Shown one piece after another: positions 8,365 through 16,008 of a stretch of 64,000 nucleotides of DNA. Position numbers and translations under genes: made by a program. The stretch lies in assembly GCF_030407495.1 (NCBI RefSeq), contig NZ_JASDDG010000008.1:47182-111181 (forward strand). Direction: 5' to 3'. Numbering within the stretch: the first letter of the stretch is position 1; each line of letters starts with the position of its first letter. The stretch is from Arthrobacter sp. APC 3897 (GTDB taxonomy: Bacteria; Actinomycetota; Actinomycetes; Actinomycetales; Micrococcaceae). The notes under the pieces were generated by a model, which ran no database searches, was not told the DNA's origin, and saw nothing but the letters and a program-made list of their open reading frames with translations.

Positions 8365-8567
8365 CGTGTCCTCCTGTAGCTGGTGTGAACAAGCTAGCCA
8401 GCCGGAGTTTCGATCCTGTTTCCGGTGGATGAACGTAAAGGACCCCCCACCGGGCAGGCGCCGGGCGGCCCTTGGCAGGGACGCCGGTGGCAGGGAGTCC
8501 GATGACAGGGAGGCACCCTGCGTTGCCGCCTCCCGTACTGTGGAACTACTCGACGGGGGGACACTAC

Positions 8568-9347
8568 ATGGCGTGCAACGGCTGCAGGACAGCGACAAAG
8601 CCGGGCGTTGATTTCAGCATGGCTTTCCAACCGATTTACGACGCCGTTGCCGGCCGGGTGTGGGGTTACGAGGCCTTGGTGCGGGGAACGTCCGGAGAGG
8701 GTGCCCCGGAGGTGCTGTCAAAGGTGGCGCCGGACCAGAGGTACCGCTTTGACCAGGACTGCCGGGTCAAAGCGATTGAGCTGGCATCCCGCCTGTTTCC
8801 ACCGGGTGAGGACCTCATGCTCTCCATCAACTTCATGCCGAATGCTGTCTATGAACCGGCAGCCTGCCTCCGGGCAACGCTGCAGACAGCCGCCTTCTGC
8901 GGTTTTCCGCTGTCCTCGATCATGTTCGAGTTCACGGAAAACGAAGAAGTTTCAGACACCGGACACCTCACAAACATCATCACGGAATACCGCAGGCACG
9001 GATTCACCACCGCCCTGGATGACTTTGGCGCCGGGCATGCCGGGCTTGGCCTGCTGGTTGATTTCCAGCCGGACCTGATCAAAATCGACATGCGGCTCAT
9101 CCGGAACATTGATGAAAGTCCTGCCCGGCGGGCCGTCCTGGCCGGAATTGTGGGAATGGCCGCTGAACTCGGCATTACGTTGCTGGCCGAAGGCATTGAA
9201 ACCGAAGCGGAATTCCTGGTACTTAAGGCCGCCGGGATCCGGCTGTTCCAAGGGTACTGGTTTGCGAAGCCGGCCTTCGAGGAACTTCCCGAGGTGGAGT
9301 GCGGATCTGCCGCCGCCGTCATCCCGGCTCGGGGCGCTCCGCGCTAG
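8568..9347 (+). CDS. Stand-alone EAL-domain protein (cyclic-di-GMP phosphodiesterase)
   Basis: A 259-aa protein consisting of little more than an EAL domain. Active-site residues look complete: EAL at 35-37, the SINFMPN strand, FEFTENE, DDFGAG, the IKIDM lysine, AEGIE and the FQGYWFAKP end. It should therefore hydrolyse c-di-GMP to pGpG in the cytoplasm. No sensor domain is present, but the N-terminus MACNGC carries a CxxC pair that could bind metal or respond to redox state (inference). A run of G (8555-8560) seven bases before the ATG serves as ribosome site. Its 3' end overlaps the convergent YafY-type gene by 29 bp. Confidence 0.9.
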   Translation: MACNGCRTATKPGVDFSMAFQPIYDAVAGRVWGYEALVRGTSGEGAPEVLSKVAPDQRYRFDQDCRVKAIELASRLFPPGEDLMLSINFMPNAVYEPAACLRATLQTAAFCGFPLSSIMFEFTENEEVSDTGHLTNIITEYRRHGFTTALDDFGAGHAGLGLLVDFQPDLIKIDMRLIRNIDESPARRAVLAGIVGMAAELGITLLAEGIETEAEFLVLKAAGIRLFQGYWFAKPAFEELPEVECGSAAAVIPARGAPR

Positions 9348-10287
9348 TACCGGCCGCGGTTATCCTGGCCGCAAAGCCGGAAAGCGAAGTGACGAGGGCC
9401 TCCGGTCCCAAGACAGCGAACGGAGCGTCAAACCGCAGGGCCCAGGACAATAACCCGGCCTCCGACCATGATCCGACGCGCACCCGGCAGGTGCTGCCGG
9501 ATACCTGCTCCAGTTCGCCGTCGCCCAGCCACGGTGCAATGTCCGTTGCCGGCAGTTCGATGAGGAATTCTCCGTAGCAGGGCCAGCCCCCGCCGTCGTC
9601 GGACCCCTTCAGCCGCGCCGCAAGAAAGGTGCCCGCGTCGCCGGTCGGAATCGGCCGCGGCGCAAACACTGTCCCGCCCGGGAACTTGGGCGCCATCCGG
9701 TCCAGGCGGTAAATGCGCCAATCCGTCCGGTCCAGGTCCCACCCGATCAGGTACCAGCGGCCGCGGCGGGCGACGACGGCGTGCGGCTCTGCGCGCCGCG
9801 GCGGCCGGGATTCGTTCCCGCTGTAGTCGAAACGGAGAAGCTGCCGGTTCCGGGCAGCGGTGCTGACCGTTTCCAGGACCTTCGGATCCACCCGTGCGGA
9901 CACGCCGGCGTCCGTGAACCGGATGCCGTCAATGCGGTGCCGCAGCCGGGACGGCATCACCTGGCGGACCGTGGTCAGCGCCCGCGCTGCTGCCTCGTCC
10001 AGGTCCACTCCGGTGGAGGGCGCGCTCTGCAGGGCGACGGCGATGGCCACCGCCTGCTCGTGGTCGAAAAGCAGCGGCGGAAGTTCCGATCCGGCAGCCA
10101 GCCGGTAGCCGCCGTCGGGCCCCTTGACGGCGGTAATGGAGTAGCCGAGCTCGCGCAGCCGGTCCACGTCCCGGCGGACCGTCCGCGGGGTCACCTCCAG
10201 CCGCCGGGCCAGCACCTGTCCCGGCCAATCCCGGCGGGACTGCAGCAGGGACAGCAGGGCGAGCATTCGCGATGAGGTTCCGGGCAT
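9319..10287 (-). CDS. HTH and WYL-domain transcriptional regulator (YafY/DeoR-like)
   Basis: A 322-aa regulator. Residues 1-60 form an HTH_11-type winged helix (LLSLLQSRRDWPGQVLARRL, RTVRRDVDRLRELGY), and residues about 140-210 hold a WYL domain including GRWYLIGWDLDRTDWRIYRL. WYL domains usually sense small ligands or nucleic acids. It is divergent from a PhnB-like VOC gene 116 bp away, a common pairing in actinobacteria that suggests it controls that gene and itself. The C-terminus overlaps the convergent EAL gene. Confidence 0.88.
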   Translation of the reverse strand: MPGTSSRMLALLSLLQSRRDWPGQVLARRLEVTPRTVRRDVDRLRELGYSITAVKGPDGGYRLAAGSELPPLLFDHEQAVAIAVALQSAPSTGVDLDEAAARALTTVRQVMPSRLRHRIDGIRFTDAGVSARVDPKVLETVSTAARNRQLLRFDYSGNESRPPRRAEPHAVVARRGRWYLIGWDLDRTDWRIYRLDRMAPKFPGGTVFAPRPIPTGDAGTFLAARLKGSDDGGGWPCYGEFLIELPATDIAPWLGDGELEQVSGSTCRVRVGSWSEAGLLSWALRFDAPFAVLGPEALVTSLSGFAARITAAGTSAERPEPG

Positions 10288-10403
10288 GGTTCGAGTATGC
10301 GCGAAGAAGCGGACACATCCTGTCCTCTACCGGGTTCAGTCTGGTTTCAGGCCCGCAAACAGCGCCGCCGCAGAAGCCATCGCTGAGACAAAGGACAGAG
10401 CCC

Positions 10404-10871
10404 ATGAGCATCACCACTACCACCCACCTGAATTTCCCCGGCACCGCAGCCTCTGCGCTGGAGTTCTACCAGTCGGTTTTCGGCGGCAGCGTCACGAGGG
10501 CCACATACGGGGACTTCGGCATGCCGCAGGAAGCGCCCGGCGCGGACAAGCTCGTGTTCGGCCGGCTCGACACCACCGACGGGCTTCGGCTGATGGCCTA
10601 TGACATTCCCGCACAGAACCCTGCCGGCGTTTCCGGAACCGCCGGAACCACGCGCAGGGAGAACGGCATGACCTTCACTGACCGGACCTTCTTCCAGCCC
10701 CTGCGCGGGCAGAGCCTGCAGGAAATCATCCCGCTGTGGGCCGGGCTTGCCGTCGGTGCACATATCATCGAGCCGCTCGCCGCATCCGCGTGGAGCCCGG
10801 GGTTCGGAATGCTCACGGACCGGTTCGGGGTGACCTGGGTGATCGACGTCGAAGCCCCGTATAGCGGCTAA
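10404..10871 (+). CDS. VOC family (PhnB/glyoxalase-like) protein
   Basis: A 155-aa protein with the paired beta-alpha-beta-beta-beta modules of the vicinal oxygen chelate superfamily, PhnB/3-demethylubiquinone-methyltransferase-like branch: ALEFYQSVFGGSVTRATYGD near the N-terminus and GFGMLTDRFGVTWVID near the end. The family includes metal-dependent lyases, dioxygenases and drug-binding proteins; the substrate is unknown. The ATG at 10404 follows AAGGA; a longer frame to 10272 runs into the divergent regulator's promoter and is rejected. Probably controlled by that YafY-type regulator. Confidence 0.85.
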   Translation: MSITTTTHLNFPGTAASALEFYQSVFGGSVTRATYGDFGMPQEAPGADKLVFGRLDTTDGLRLMAYDIPAQNPAGVSGTAGTTRRENGMTFTDRTFFQPLRGQSLQEIIPLWAGLAVGAHIIEPLAASAWSPGFGMLTDRFGVTWVIDVEAPYSG

Positions 10872-10911
10872 GCTGCGGACCGAAGGATTTTGGTCCGGCC
10901 CCGGGGAGGGG

Positions 10912-10940
10912 TTGCTTGTAGTGCAAGCTAGCGGTAGCGT
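10912..10940 (+). promoter_or_regulatory. Promoter with embedded palindromic operator for padR-type gene
   Basis: -35 TTGCTT (10912-10917), a 17-bp spacer and -10 TAGCGT (10935-10940) place the transcription start about at the ATG at 10948, so the mRNA is leaderless. The same DNA contains the palindrome TTGCTTGTAGTGCAAGCTA (10912-10930; TNGCTTG-NANTN-CAAGCNA), covering the -35 and spacer. This is the layout of an autorepressed promoter. Confidence 0.65.
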
Positions 10941-10947
10941 GCAGTGC

Positions 10948-11289
10948 ATGACACCCACTCCCGAGTCCGTTCTGACTCAGCTTCGCAAAGGCACGGTGGA
11001 CTATTGCGTCCTTGCCTGTCTGCGCACCGGACCCGCGTACGGGCTGGAGATTGCCGACCGGCTTGGCGAAGGCAAAGTCCTGTTCGCCAGCGGGGGCACT
11101 CTTTATCCGCTGCTTTCACGTCTGCGGCAGCAGGGGTGGGTCACTACGTCGCTGGAGCCGTCGCCCGTCGGGCCGCCCCGCCGTTACTACCACCTCACGG
11201 ATGAGGGCGAGAATGCCCTGCAGGTCTTCACCCGGACCTGGACCCTGTTTGCCGAGGATGTCACCACCATGATCAAGGAGACCCCATGA
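10948..11289 (+). CDS. PadR family transcriptional regulator
   Basis: A 113-aa PadR-type winged-helix repressor: LRKGTVDYCVLACLRTGPAY (helices 1-2), the recognition segment SGGTLYPLLSRLRQQGWV and the wing RRYYHLTDEGENAL. PadR proteins bind as dimers and are released by ligands. The ATG at 10948 is preferred over the TTG at 10912 because the -10 TAGCGT ends seven bases before it and there is no ribosome site, fitting a leaderless message. Its stop overlaps the next gene by ATGA; that neighbour is a membrane protein with the helical domain typical of PadR-controlled genes. Confidence 0.9.
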   Translation: MTPTPESVLTQLRKGTVDYCVLACLRTGPAYGLEIADRLGEGKVLFASGGTLYPLLSRLRQQGWVTTSLEPSPVGPPRRYYHLTDEGENALQVFTRTWTLFAEDVTTMIKETP

Positions 11290-11753
11290 ACACCACTGAA
11301 CCGATGCCGGCCCTCTTGGAGGCGTACTTCGCTGACCTCGACCGCGCGCTGGCAGGGGCCAATGAGCGCGAACGCGCCGAGACAATCCAGGCGATGCGCG
11401 AGGACGCGGCGGAGATGCTCACCCGGTACGGAGCGTCGGAACAGGGGGCAAAACGCGTCATCGCCGAGTTTGGGCCGGTTGAACAGATTGCCGCCGCAGC
11501 CACTCCTGCGCCCGCGCCCGCCGCTGCCGCGTCTGCAGCTCGGCGCTCATGGGCCGACATCTGGCTGCTGGCGGGTTCCATCGCGGGCCTTTTGTACTTC
11601 GTGTTTCCGCCGCTCGCGGTGGCTATGCTCATTTGGGCGATCCTGCGGTGGAGGCAAAATACCGGGAACCGTACGCTGCAGAAGGCGGCCCTGTGGATTT
11701 CCGGTGCGGCGGTTGTCTTGTCGGTCGTACTGTTCACCCTCCACAGTCTCTGA
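11286..11753 (+). CDS. HAAS-type membrane protein cotranscribed with PadR regulator
   Basis: A 155-aa protein. Residues 1-75 are an alpha-helical charged domain (LLEAYFADLDRALAGANERE, GAKRVIAEFGPVEQIAA) like the HAAS/DUF1700 domains found beside PadR regulators. An Ala/Pro linker follows, then hydrophobic segments at about 90-118 and 133-152. It is translationally coupled to the padR gene. By analogy with such pairs it may signal envelope state or be the regulator's main target; nothing in the sequence proves this. Confidence 0.78.
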   Translation: MNTTEPMPALLEAYFADLDRALAGANERERAETIQAMREDAAEMLTRYGASEQGAKRVIAEFGPVEQIAAAATPAPAPAAAASAARRSWADIWLLAGSIAGLLYFVFPPLAVAMLIWAILRWRQNTGNRTLQKAALWISGAAVVLSVVLFTLHSL

Positions 11754-11879
11754 CCTGGCCGGCGGTCACATCTGCAGCGTGGGTGACGCCTGCCGCGGTT
11801 CTTCTGACCCGCGCCGCCGCGGTTTTGCCCTTCCTGCCGCAGTCATGAGCCGCCTTCAACGCGAACCGGCTGCGGGTAC

Positions 11880-11915
11880 AAAAAAGCGGGCCATCCCCGA
11901 GGGGACGGCCCGCTT
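11880..11915 (-). terminator. Intrinsic terminator of the 41-aa protein gene
   Basis: Stem AAGCGGGCC / GGCCCGCTT (11884-11892 / 11907-11915), continued by TCCCC/GGGGA, and on the minus strand followed by six U (A-tract at 11880-11885). It begins 12 bp after the stop of the small gene at 11927. There is no T-tract for plus-strand reading. Confidence 0.85.
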
Positions 11916-11926
11916 GTGCATGGTCT

Positions 11927-12052
11927 TTACTTTTGGTCATCCTTATTGCCGTCAACGGCGTCCTTGACCTTGTCTTTGGCCTGATCGACCTTCTCCGGGT
12001 GATCTTCCGCCGCGTCCTTCGCCTTGTCTGCCATTCCGCCCAGATCAGCCAT
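11927..12052 (-). CDS. Small charged helical protein (41 aa), MT0933/CsbD-like
   Basis: MADLGGMADKAKDAAEDHPE begins a 41-aa, highly charged amphipathic protein rich in Asp, Lys and Ala, with a DKAKDA / DKVKDAV near-repeat and ending GNKDDQK. Similar small proteins in actinobacteria are filed under Rv0909/MT0933-type putative antitoxins or CsbD-like stress proteins; the match is by character, not by a firm motif. No toxin gene is adjacent. GGAAAGG upstream of the ATG and a strong terminator right behind the stop support a real monocistronic gene, perhaps stress-induced (inference). Confidence 0.75.
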   Translation of the reverse strand: MADLGGMADKAKDAAEDHPEKVDQAKDKVKDAVDGNKDDQK

Positions 12053-12210
12053 GGGTCTCGCCTTTCCTATGAGGTCCCGAAACGGCACAGGGTCACCGGT
12101 TCGGTCTGACACGCCCCATCCTCCACCCGGGGAGCGCCAAGTACCACCCCCGCCGGCTTTGGATCCGGACCCGGCCGGCGGCGGTCCCGCTGCCGCCAAG
12201 GCTGTTAGCG

Positions 12211-13833
12211 TTATCGGGACCCGGGCTTGCCTGCCCATGCGTGCGCATAGAACAGCGGAGAATGTGAATCCAGCAGCTCTGCGTAGTCCTCGGCTTCCTT
12301 CGCCTGGGCTGAGCTCTCCGGAATGCCCGGGGAGAAGGCTGACACGCCCAGCCCTGCGGCATGGTCCTGCAGCGTCAGGCCCGCGGCTTCCAGCACGGTG
12401 GGGTACATGCTCAGCTGGTCCACACCGGGCCGCTGCCGGACGGTCTGGTCCTGCCCCGGAATCCAGATTCGGTTGAAGATGGTGCGGTTCTCGTGGAAAT
12501 CAAGCTGCTCGTGGAAGGCGTCGCCGGCGCTCATGTGCTTGAGGTGGTCGCCCATGATGACGACGGCGGTGTCCTCGAGGTACCCCTTGTCCTTCATGTG
12601 GCCCAGGAATCCCGCAACCTGCGTCATGGAGCAGTGGAACGCGGACGTGACCTCGTTCCGGGTGTCCACGTTGCAGTAGTCGTAGATGTGCACCGGCTCG
12701 TGGGTGTCCAGCGTCAGCATCGACAGGTTGAACGGCTTGCCGGTCCTTTCGGATTCGGCGTGCAGTTCGTCAACTGTGGCTTTGGCGTTCTCCATGAGCC
12801 GCTCGTCACTCAGGCCCCAGTCGCTGCGGAAGCTCTCTTCCGGTTCGCCGGCGGCACGCCAGTCCGCAAGCCCTTTAATCTCCGAGTAACCGTGGGTGGA
12901 AAGGAACGTGTCCTTTGCGGCGAAGGAGGAACTCGCACCGCCCAGGAAGACGCTGGTGTAGCCCTGTTCTTCCAGGACATCACCCAGGCAGGTGATTCCA
13001 CCCAGATAGGTGTCGCCCTCTTCATCGACGGCAGCTGAGGATCCGCTGTCCGACCCGAAGCCTGCCCCCTTCAGGGGGACCCCGCACTGCGTGGACGTGA
13101 GGCCGGCCATGGTCCAGCCCCCGCCTTTGTACTGCTGCAGGTTGTCCACGCTCTGCCAGCCCTCTTCGGCCGCGGTAACTTCCTTCAGCGGTACAAACGC
13201 GTCCTTTTCGAAGAGCTGGTCATCAGCCAGGGTGGCCTCGCCGGACTCCAGGTAGATCAGCACCAGGTTGCGCTTGTCCGTGTTGCCGGTGACGGTGGGC
13301 TCCACATAGTAATCACCGACGTCGTACGGGGACTTGGTTGCCTTGATGTAATCCGCCACGCCCACAGTGGTGCTGAAGGCGGTGGTGCCGCCCACAACCA
13401 CAGCGGACACCAGAACCGTGGAGATGCTGCGCAGGATCCACTGCTTGCGGCGGGGGAGCATGCTGCCTCCGGCACGGTGGCGTTTGCGCCGCCGGGTGTG
13501 CCGCCAGAAAGCGATGGCAACCGTGATGAGCAGGGGAACGACGCCGATCCCCAGGATGCCGGCCCAGACGATGGCTCCGCCTCCGCCGTCCGTCTCCACG
13601 GACATGAGGTTCAGGAGCATCTGGCCCACCGAAATCTCGCCCCAGTAGAAACGGATGCCGGCGGCGGCGATCAGGAGTGCAAGCCCCAGCCAGATCAGAA
13701 CGTAGACCAGCAGCGCTCCCACGACAGCACCGACCCGTCGGGTCACGTGAAAGATCCGGCCAGTCATGACACCCCGCGTTCCGATACCGGCTTTCCGCCG
13801 GACACCCTTGACAAACTCTTGACAATACAACAT
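12211..13833 (-). CDS. LTA synthase/OpgB-like phosphoglycerol transferase (sulfatase superfamily)
   Basis: A 540-aa membrane enzyme with TM segments at about 35-58, 88-110 and 133-155, then an extracellular sulfatase-fold domain. The metal Glu196 in YLESGEA and nucleophile Thr241 in GGGWTMAGLTSTQCG are 45 residues apart, exactly as Glu255/Thr300 of LtaS, and the MGDHLKH block near residue 430 supplies Asp and His metal ligands. GWTMAGLTSTQCGVPL is closer to OpgB/MdoB than to LtaS. It probably transfers phosphoglycerol from phosphatidylglycerol to a surface glycan or lipoglycan. An ATG at 13767 is an alternative start; the promoter at 13855-13883 leaves a 15-base leader for the start chosen. 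Confidence 0.88.
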   Translation of the reverse strand: MLYCQEFVKGVRRKAGIGTRGVMTGRIFHVTRRVGAVVGALLVYVLIWLGLALLIAAAGIRFYWGEISVGQMLLNLMSVETDGGGGAIVWAGILGIGVVPLLITVAIAFWRHTRRRKRHRAGGSMLPRRKQWILRSISTVLVSAVVVGGTTAFSTTVGVADYIKATKSPYDVGDYYVEPTVTGNTDKRNLVLIYLESGEATLADDQLFEKDAFVPLKEVTAAEEGWQSVDNLQQYKGGGWTMAGLTSTQCGVPLKGAGFGSDSGSSAAVDEEGDTYLGGITCLGDVLEEQGYTSVFLGGASSSFAAKDTFLSTHGYSEIKGLADWRAAGEPEESFRSDWGLSDERLMENAKATVDELHAESERTGKPFNLSMLTLDTHEPVHIYDYCNVDTRNEVTSAFHCSMTQVAGFLGHMKDKGYLEDTAVVIMGDHLKHMSAGDAFHEQLDFHENRTIFNRIWIPGQDQTVRQRPGVDQLSMYPTVLEAAGLTLQDHAAGLGVSAFSPGIPESSAQAKEAEDYAELLDSHSPLFYAHAWAGKPGSR

Positions 13834-13854
13834 GCCCGTTCACGGGCTCGTAAC

Positions 13855-13883
13855 AGACTAGTACCGTTACGTTACCCGTTCAA
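13855..13883 (-). promoter_or_regulatory. Promoter of the phosphoglycerol transferase gene
   Basis: On the minus strand: -35 TTGAAC (13878-13883), a 17-bp spacer and -10 TAGTCT (13855-13860). Predicted start near 13848. A short inverted repeat GCCCGT-GA-ACGGGC lies between it and the ATG. Confidence 0.65.
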
Positions 13884-13956
13884 CGGCGGCGTATTGCCGG
13901 CATCAAGCCGTTTGCCGAAGGAACTTCATCCGATCGTTAGCGTGTCAGCGGCCGGC

Positions 13957-15030
13957 TCACCAGCCTCCGCGCGTCGGTGTGTGCCCCTTGCGGGCGCTGT
14001 CGGGCATGGGCATTTCGGCCCGCAGGCCCAGGAGCCGGATCGGTCTGCCGGGCTCGATGGCGCCGGCGAGATCCAGGGCCTGGGCCAGGACATCGCCCGT
14101 GTCGAACGTCTCGGGGATTTTCCGCGCGTGGGTCTTGGTGGTGAACGGCGCGTACCGGACCTTGAGTGTCAGTCCGATCACGGGCCGTCCCTCCGCCGCC
14201 ACGTCCGTCAGGACATCCGCGGTCAGCTGCCGAAGCGCTGCATCCACCCGGGCGGGCTCGGTCAGGTCCTGCTGAAAGGTGGTTTCCCGGCTGTGTCCGC
14301 GGGCAATCCACGGAGTGTCATCCACCTCGGCGGACCCGTCTCCCCGCCCCAATTCGGCATACCAGGGGCCCATTTTGGGACCGAACTCGGGCACCAGGCT
14401 CTGCGGATCAGCCGCCGCGAGCTCGGCAACCGTGGAGATCCCGAGCCTGGCGAGCCGGCCGGAGATCTTGGCTCCCACGCCCCAGAGTTCCTTCGTGGGC
14501 CGGTTGCCCATCACCTCCAGCCAGTTGTCGGCAGTCAGGCGGAAGACTCCTGCGGGTTTTCCGAGATCCGTGGCGTTCTTCGCCCGGACCAGGGTGTCGC
14601 CGATGCCTACGCTGCAGTGCAGCTGCGTGTCCTCGAGGACGGCGGCCTGAAGAGACCGGGCGTAGCTTTCGGGATCTTCCGTCTGCGTCCCCACAAACGC
14701 CTCGTCCCAGCCCAGTACCTGCACGACGGCGCCGGGGTGGGTCCGCAGGGTGGCCATGACGACGTCGGATGCCGCCAGATAGGCCTCGGCATCGACGGGG
14801 AGGATCACCGCGTCGGGCACCTTCCGGGCTGCAATCCGCAGCGGCATGCCGGACCCCACGCCGAAGGCCCGCGCCTCGTAGGACGCGGTGGACACCACCG
14901 CCCGTTCCGCGGGATCGCCCCGACCGCCCACGATCACCGGTTTTCCCGCAAGCTCCGGCCGCCGGAGCACCTCAACAGCGGCAATGAACTGGTCGAGATC
15001 CACGTGCAGTACCCACTGGTTTCCGCTCAC
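13957..15030 (-). CDS. dinB: DNA polymerase IV-type Y-family polymerase
   Basis: A 357-aa translesion polymerase. Catalytic residues: Asp11 in HVDLDQF and Asp109-Glu110 in LGWDEAF. Other landmarks are SYEARAFGVGSGMP (steric region), CSVGIGDTLVRAKNATDLGKP, the helix-hairpin-helix ELWGVGAKISGRLARLGIST, and the little-finger domain from about 230. It replicates past damaged bases with low fidelity. The C-terminus (GHTPTRGGW) has no obvious beta-clamp motif, unlike E. coli DinB. Monocistronic, between the phosphoglycerol transferase and the divergent galactose operon. No LexA box seen upstream, though I could not scan systematically. Confidence 0.92.
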   Translation of the reverse strand: MSGNQWVLHVDLDQFIAAVEVLRRPELAGKPVIVGGRGDPAERAVVSTASYEARAFGVGSGMPLRIAARKVPDAVILPVDAEAYLAASDVVMATLRTHPGAVVQVLGWDEAFVGTQTEDPESYARSLQAAVLEDTQLHCSVGIGDTLVRAKNATDLGKPAGVFRLTADNWLEVMGNRPTKELWGVGAKISGRLARLGISTVAELAAADPQSLVPEFGPKMGPWYAELGRGDGSAEVDDTPWIARGHSRETTFQQDLTEPARVDAALRQLTADVLTDVAAEGRPVIGLTLKVRYAPFTTKTHARKIPETFDTGDVLAQALDLAGAIEPGRPIRLLGLRAEMPMPDSARKGHTPTRGGW

Positions 15031-15149
15031 GCGACCAAGTCTGCCCCATACCTTCGCAAATGGGCATCAACTCTGAGGTGACCGTAGCCCTTCCCGGGAA
15101 AGGAAAAACGTACAGGCGCCTGCGCGTTCGGGTTACGGCTCGTTCGTGG

Positions 15150-15175
15150 TAGATTTTGTGTGATTTAGTGCGAAA
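15150..15175 (+). promoter_or_regulatory. Putative -10 and DeoR-type operator ahead of the galactose operon
   Basis: A -10-like TAGATT (15150-15155) with a weak -35 TTCGGG 17 bp upstream (15127-15132), followed at once by GTGTGATTTAGTGCGAAAC, which has the two similar half-sites (TGTGATT, TGCGAAA) often seen for DeoR-family repressors. The operator assignment is weak. Confidence 0.35.
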
Positions 15176-15207
15176 CCGTCTCATTGGCAGTCCCCGGCAG
15201 GAGAAAA

Positions 15208-16008
15208 ATGCTCGCAGCAGAACGCCAGGCAGCCATCCTGGACCGGCTGGACCGTCATCCCGCGGTCCGCGTCAGCGATCTGGCCCTGAACCTGGGGGTG
15301 TCGGAGATGACCGTCCGCCGGGATATCGATTCCCTTGACGCACGCGGCGTCCTGGTGCGCGTCCACGGCGGGGCGGTCCGTCCCGGAAGCCTCAGCTCCG
15401 TGGAGCCGGGGTTCGAGGCCAACCGCACCCGCAGCAGCGCGGCGAAGCAGCGGATCGCTGAAACAGCGGTGTCCCTGCTGGTTCCCGGCATGACTGTGTC
15501 CGTCACCGGTGGAACCACCACTTATGCGTTGGCTCCGCTGCTGTCCGCCGTGCCGGGCCTTACCGTCATCACCAACTCCATGCCGCTGGCAAACGAGCTC
15601 CACCGGCTTCAGGCCACCGCCCACCACGGCAGCGCACCCGAGGTGCTGCTCTCCGGCGGCCAGCTCACGCCGTCGCAGGCGCTGGTGGGACCGCTCGCCA
15701 CCCGGACCATTTCCTCTCTGCGGGCAGATCTGTGCTTTATGGGTGCTCACGGAGTGGATGCGGCAGCCGGGGTCACCACGCCCAACCTTGCGGAAGCGGA
15801 GACCAACACCGCCTTTGCCGGAAACTGCGGCCAGCTGGTCCTCCTCGCCGACGCCACCAAGATTGGCGTGGTCAGCCTCGCCCGGGTGGTGCCGCTGGGT
15901 GCCGCTGCGGCGCTGGTCACGGACCAGGCTCCCAATGCCGAATACTCAGGTCTCACCCGCATCCTCCTTGAACCCGTCACCGACCCGCAGCGAGAAGAGC
16001 GCCCATGA
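15208..16008 (+). CDS. DeoR family transcriptional regulator of galactose genes
   Basis: A 266-aa DeoR/GlpR-type repressor: N-terminal winged helix with AAERQAAILDRLDRHPAVRV and the signature SEMTVRRDIDSLDARGVLVR (about 32-52), then a DeoRC sugar-phosphate sensor domain with TGGTTTYALAPLL and FMGAHGVD. Such domains bind phosphorylated sugars, here plausibly galactose-1-phosphate or a related intermediate (inference). The ATG at 15208 is fixed by AGGAG five bases upstream. Its stop overlaps galT (ATGA), making regulator and enzymes one translationally coupled operon. Confidence 0.92.
   Translation: MLAAERQAAILDRLDRHPAVRVSDLALNLGVSEMTVRRDIDSLDARGVLVRVHGGAVRPGSLSSVEPGFEANRTRSSAAKQRIAETAVSLLVPGMTVSVTGGTTTYALAPLLSAVPGLTVITNSMPLANELHRLQATAHHGSAPEVLLSGGQLTPSQALVGPLATRTISSLRADLCFMGAHGVDAAAGVTTPNLAEAETNTAFAGNCGQLVLLADATKIGVVSLARVVPLGAAAALVTDQAPNAEYSGLTRILLEPVTDPQREERP

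Noticed and set aside
11927..12238. 103-codon version of the 41-aa protein
   Set aside because: The extension is Gly/Pro/Arg-rich and non-helical; the ATG at 12052 has GGAAAGG upstream and starts the charged helix.
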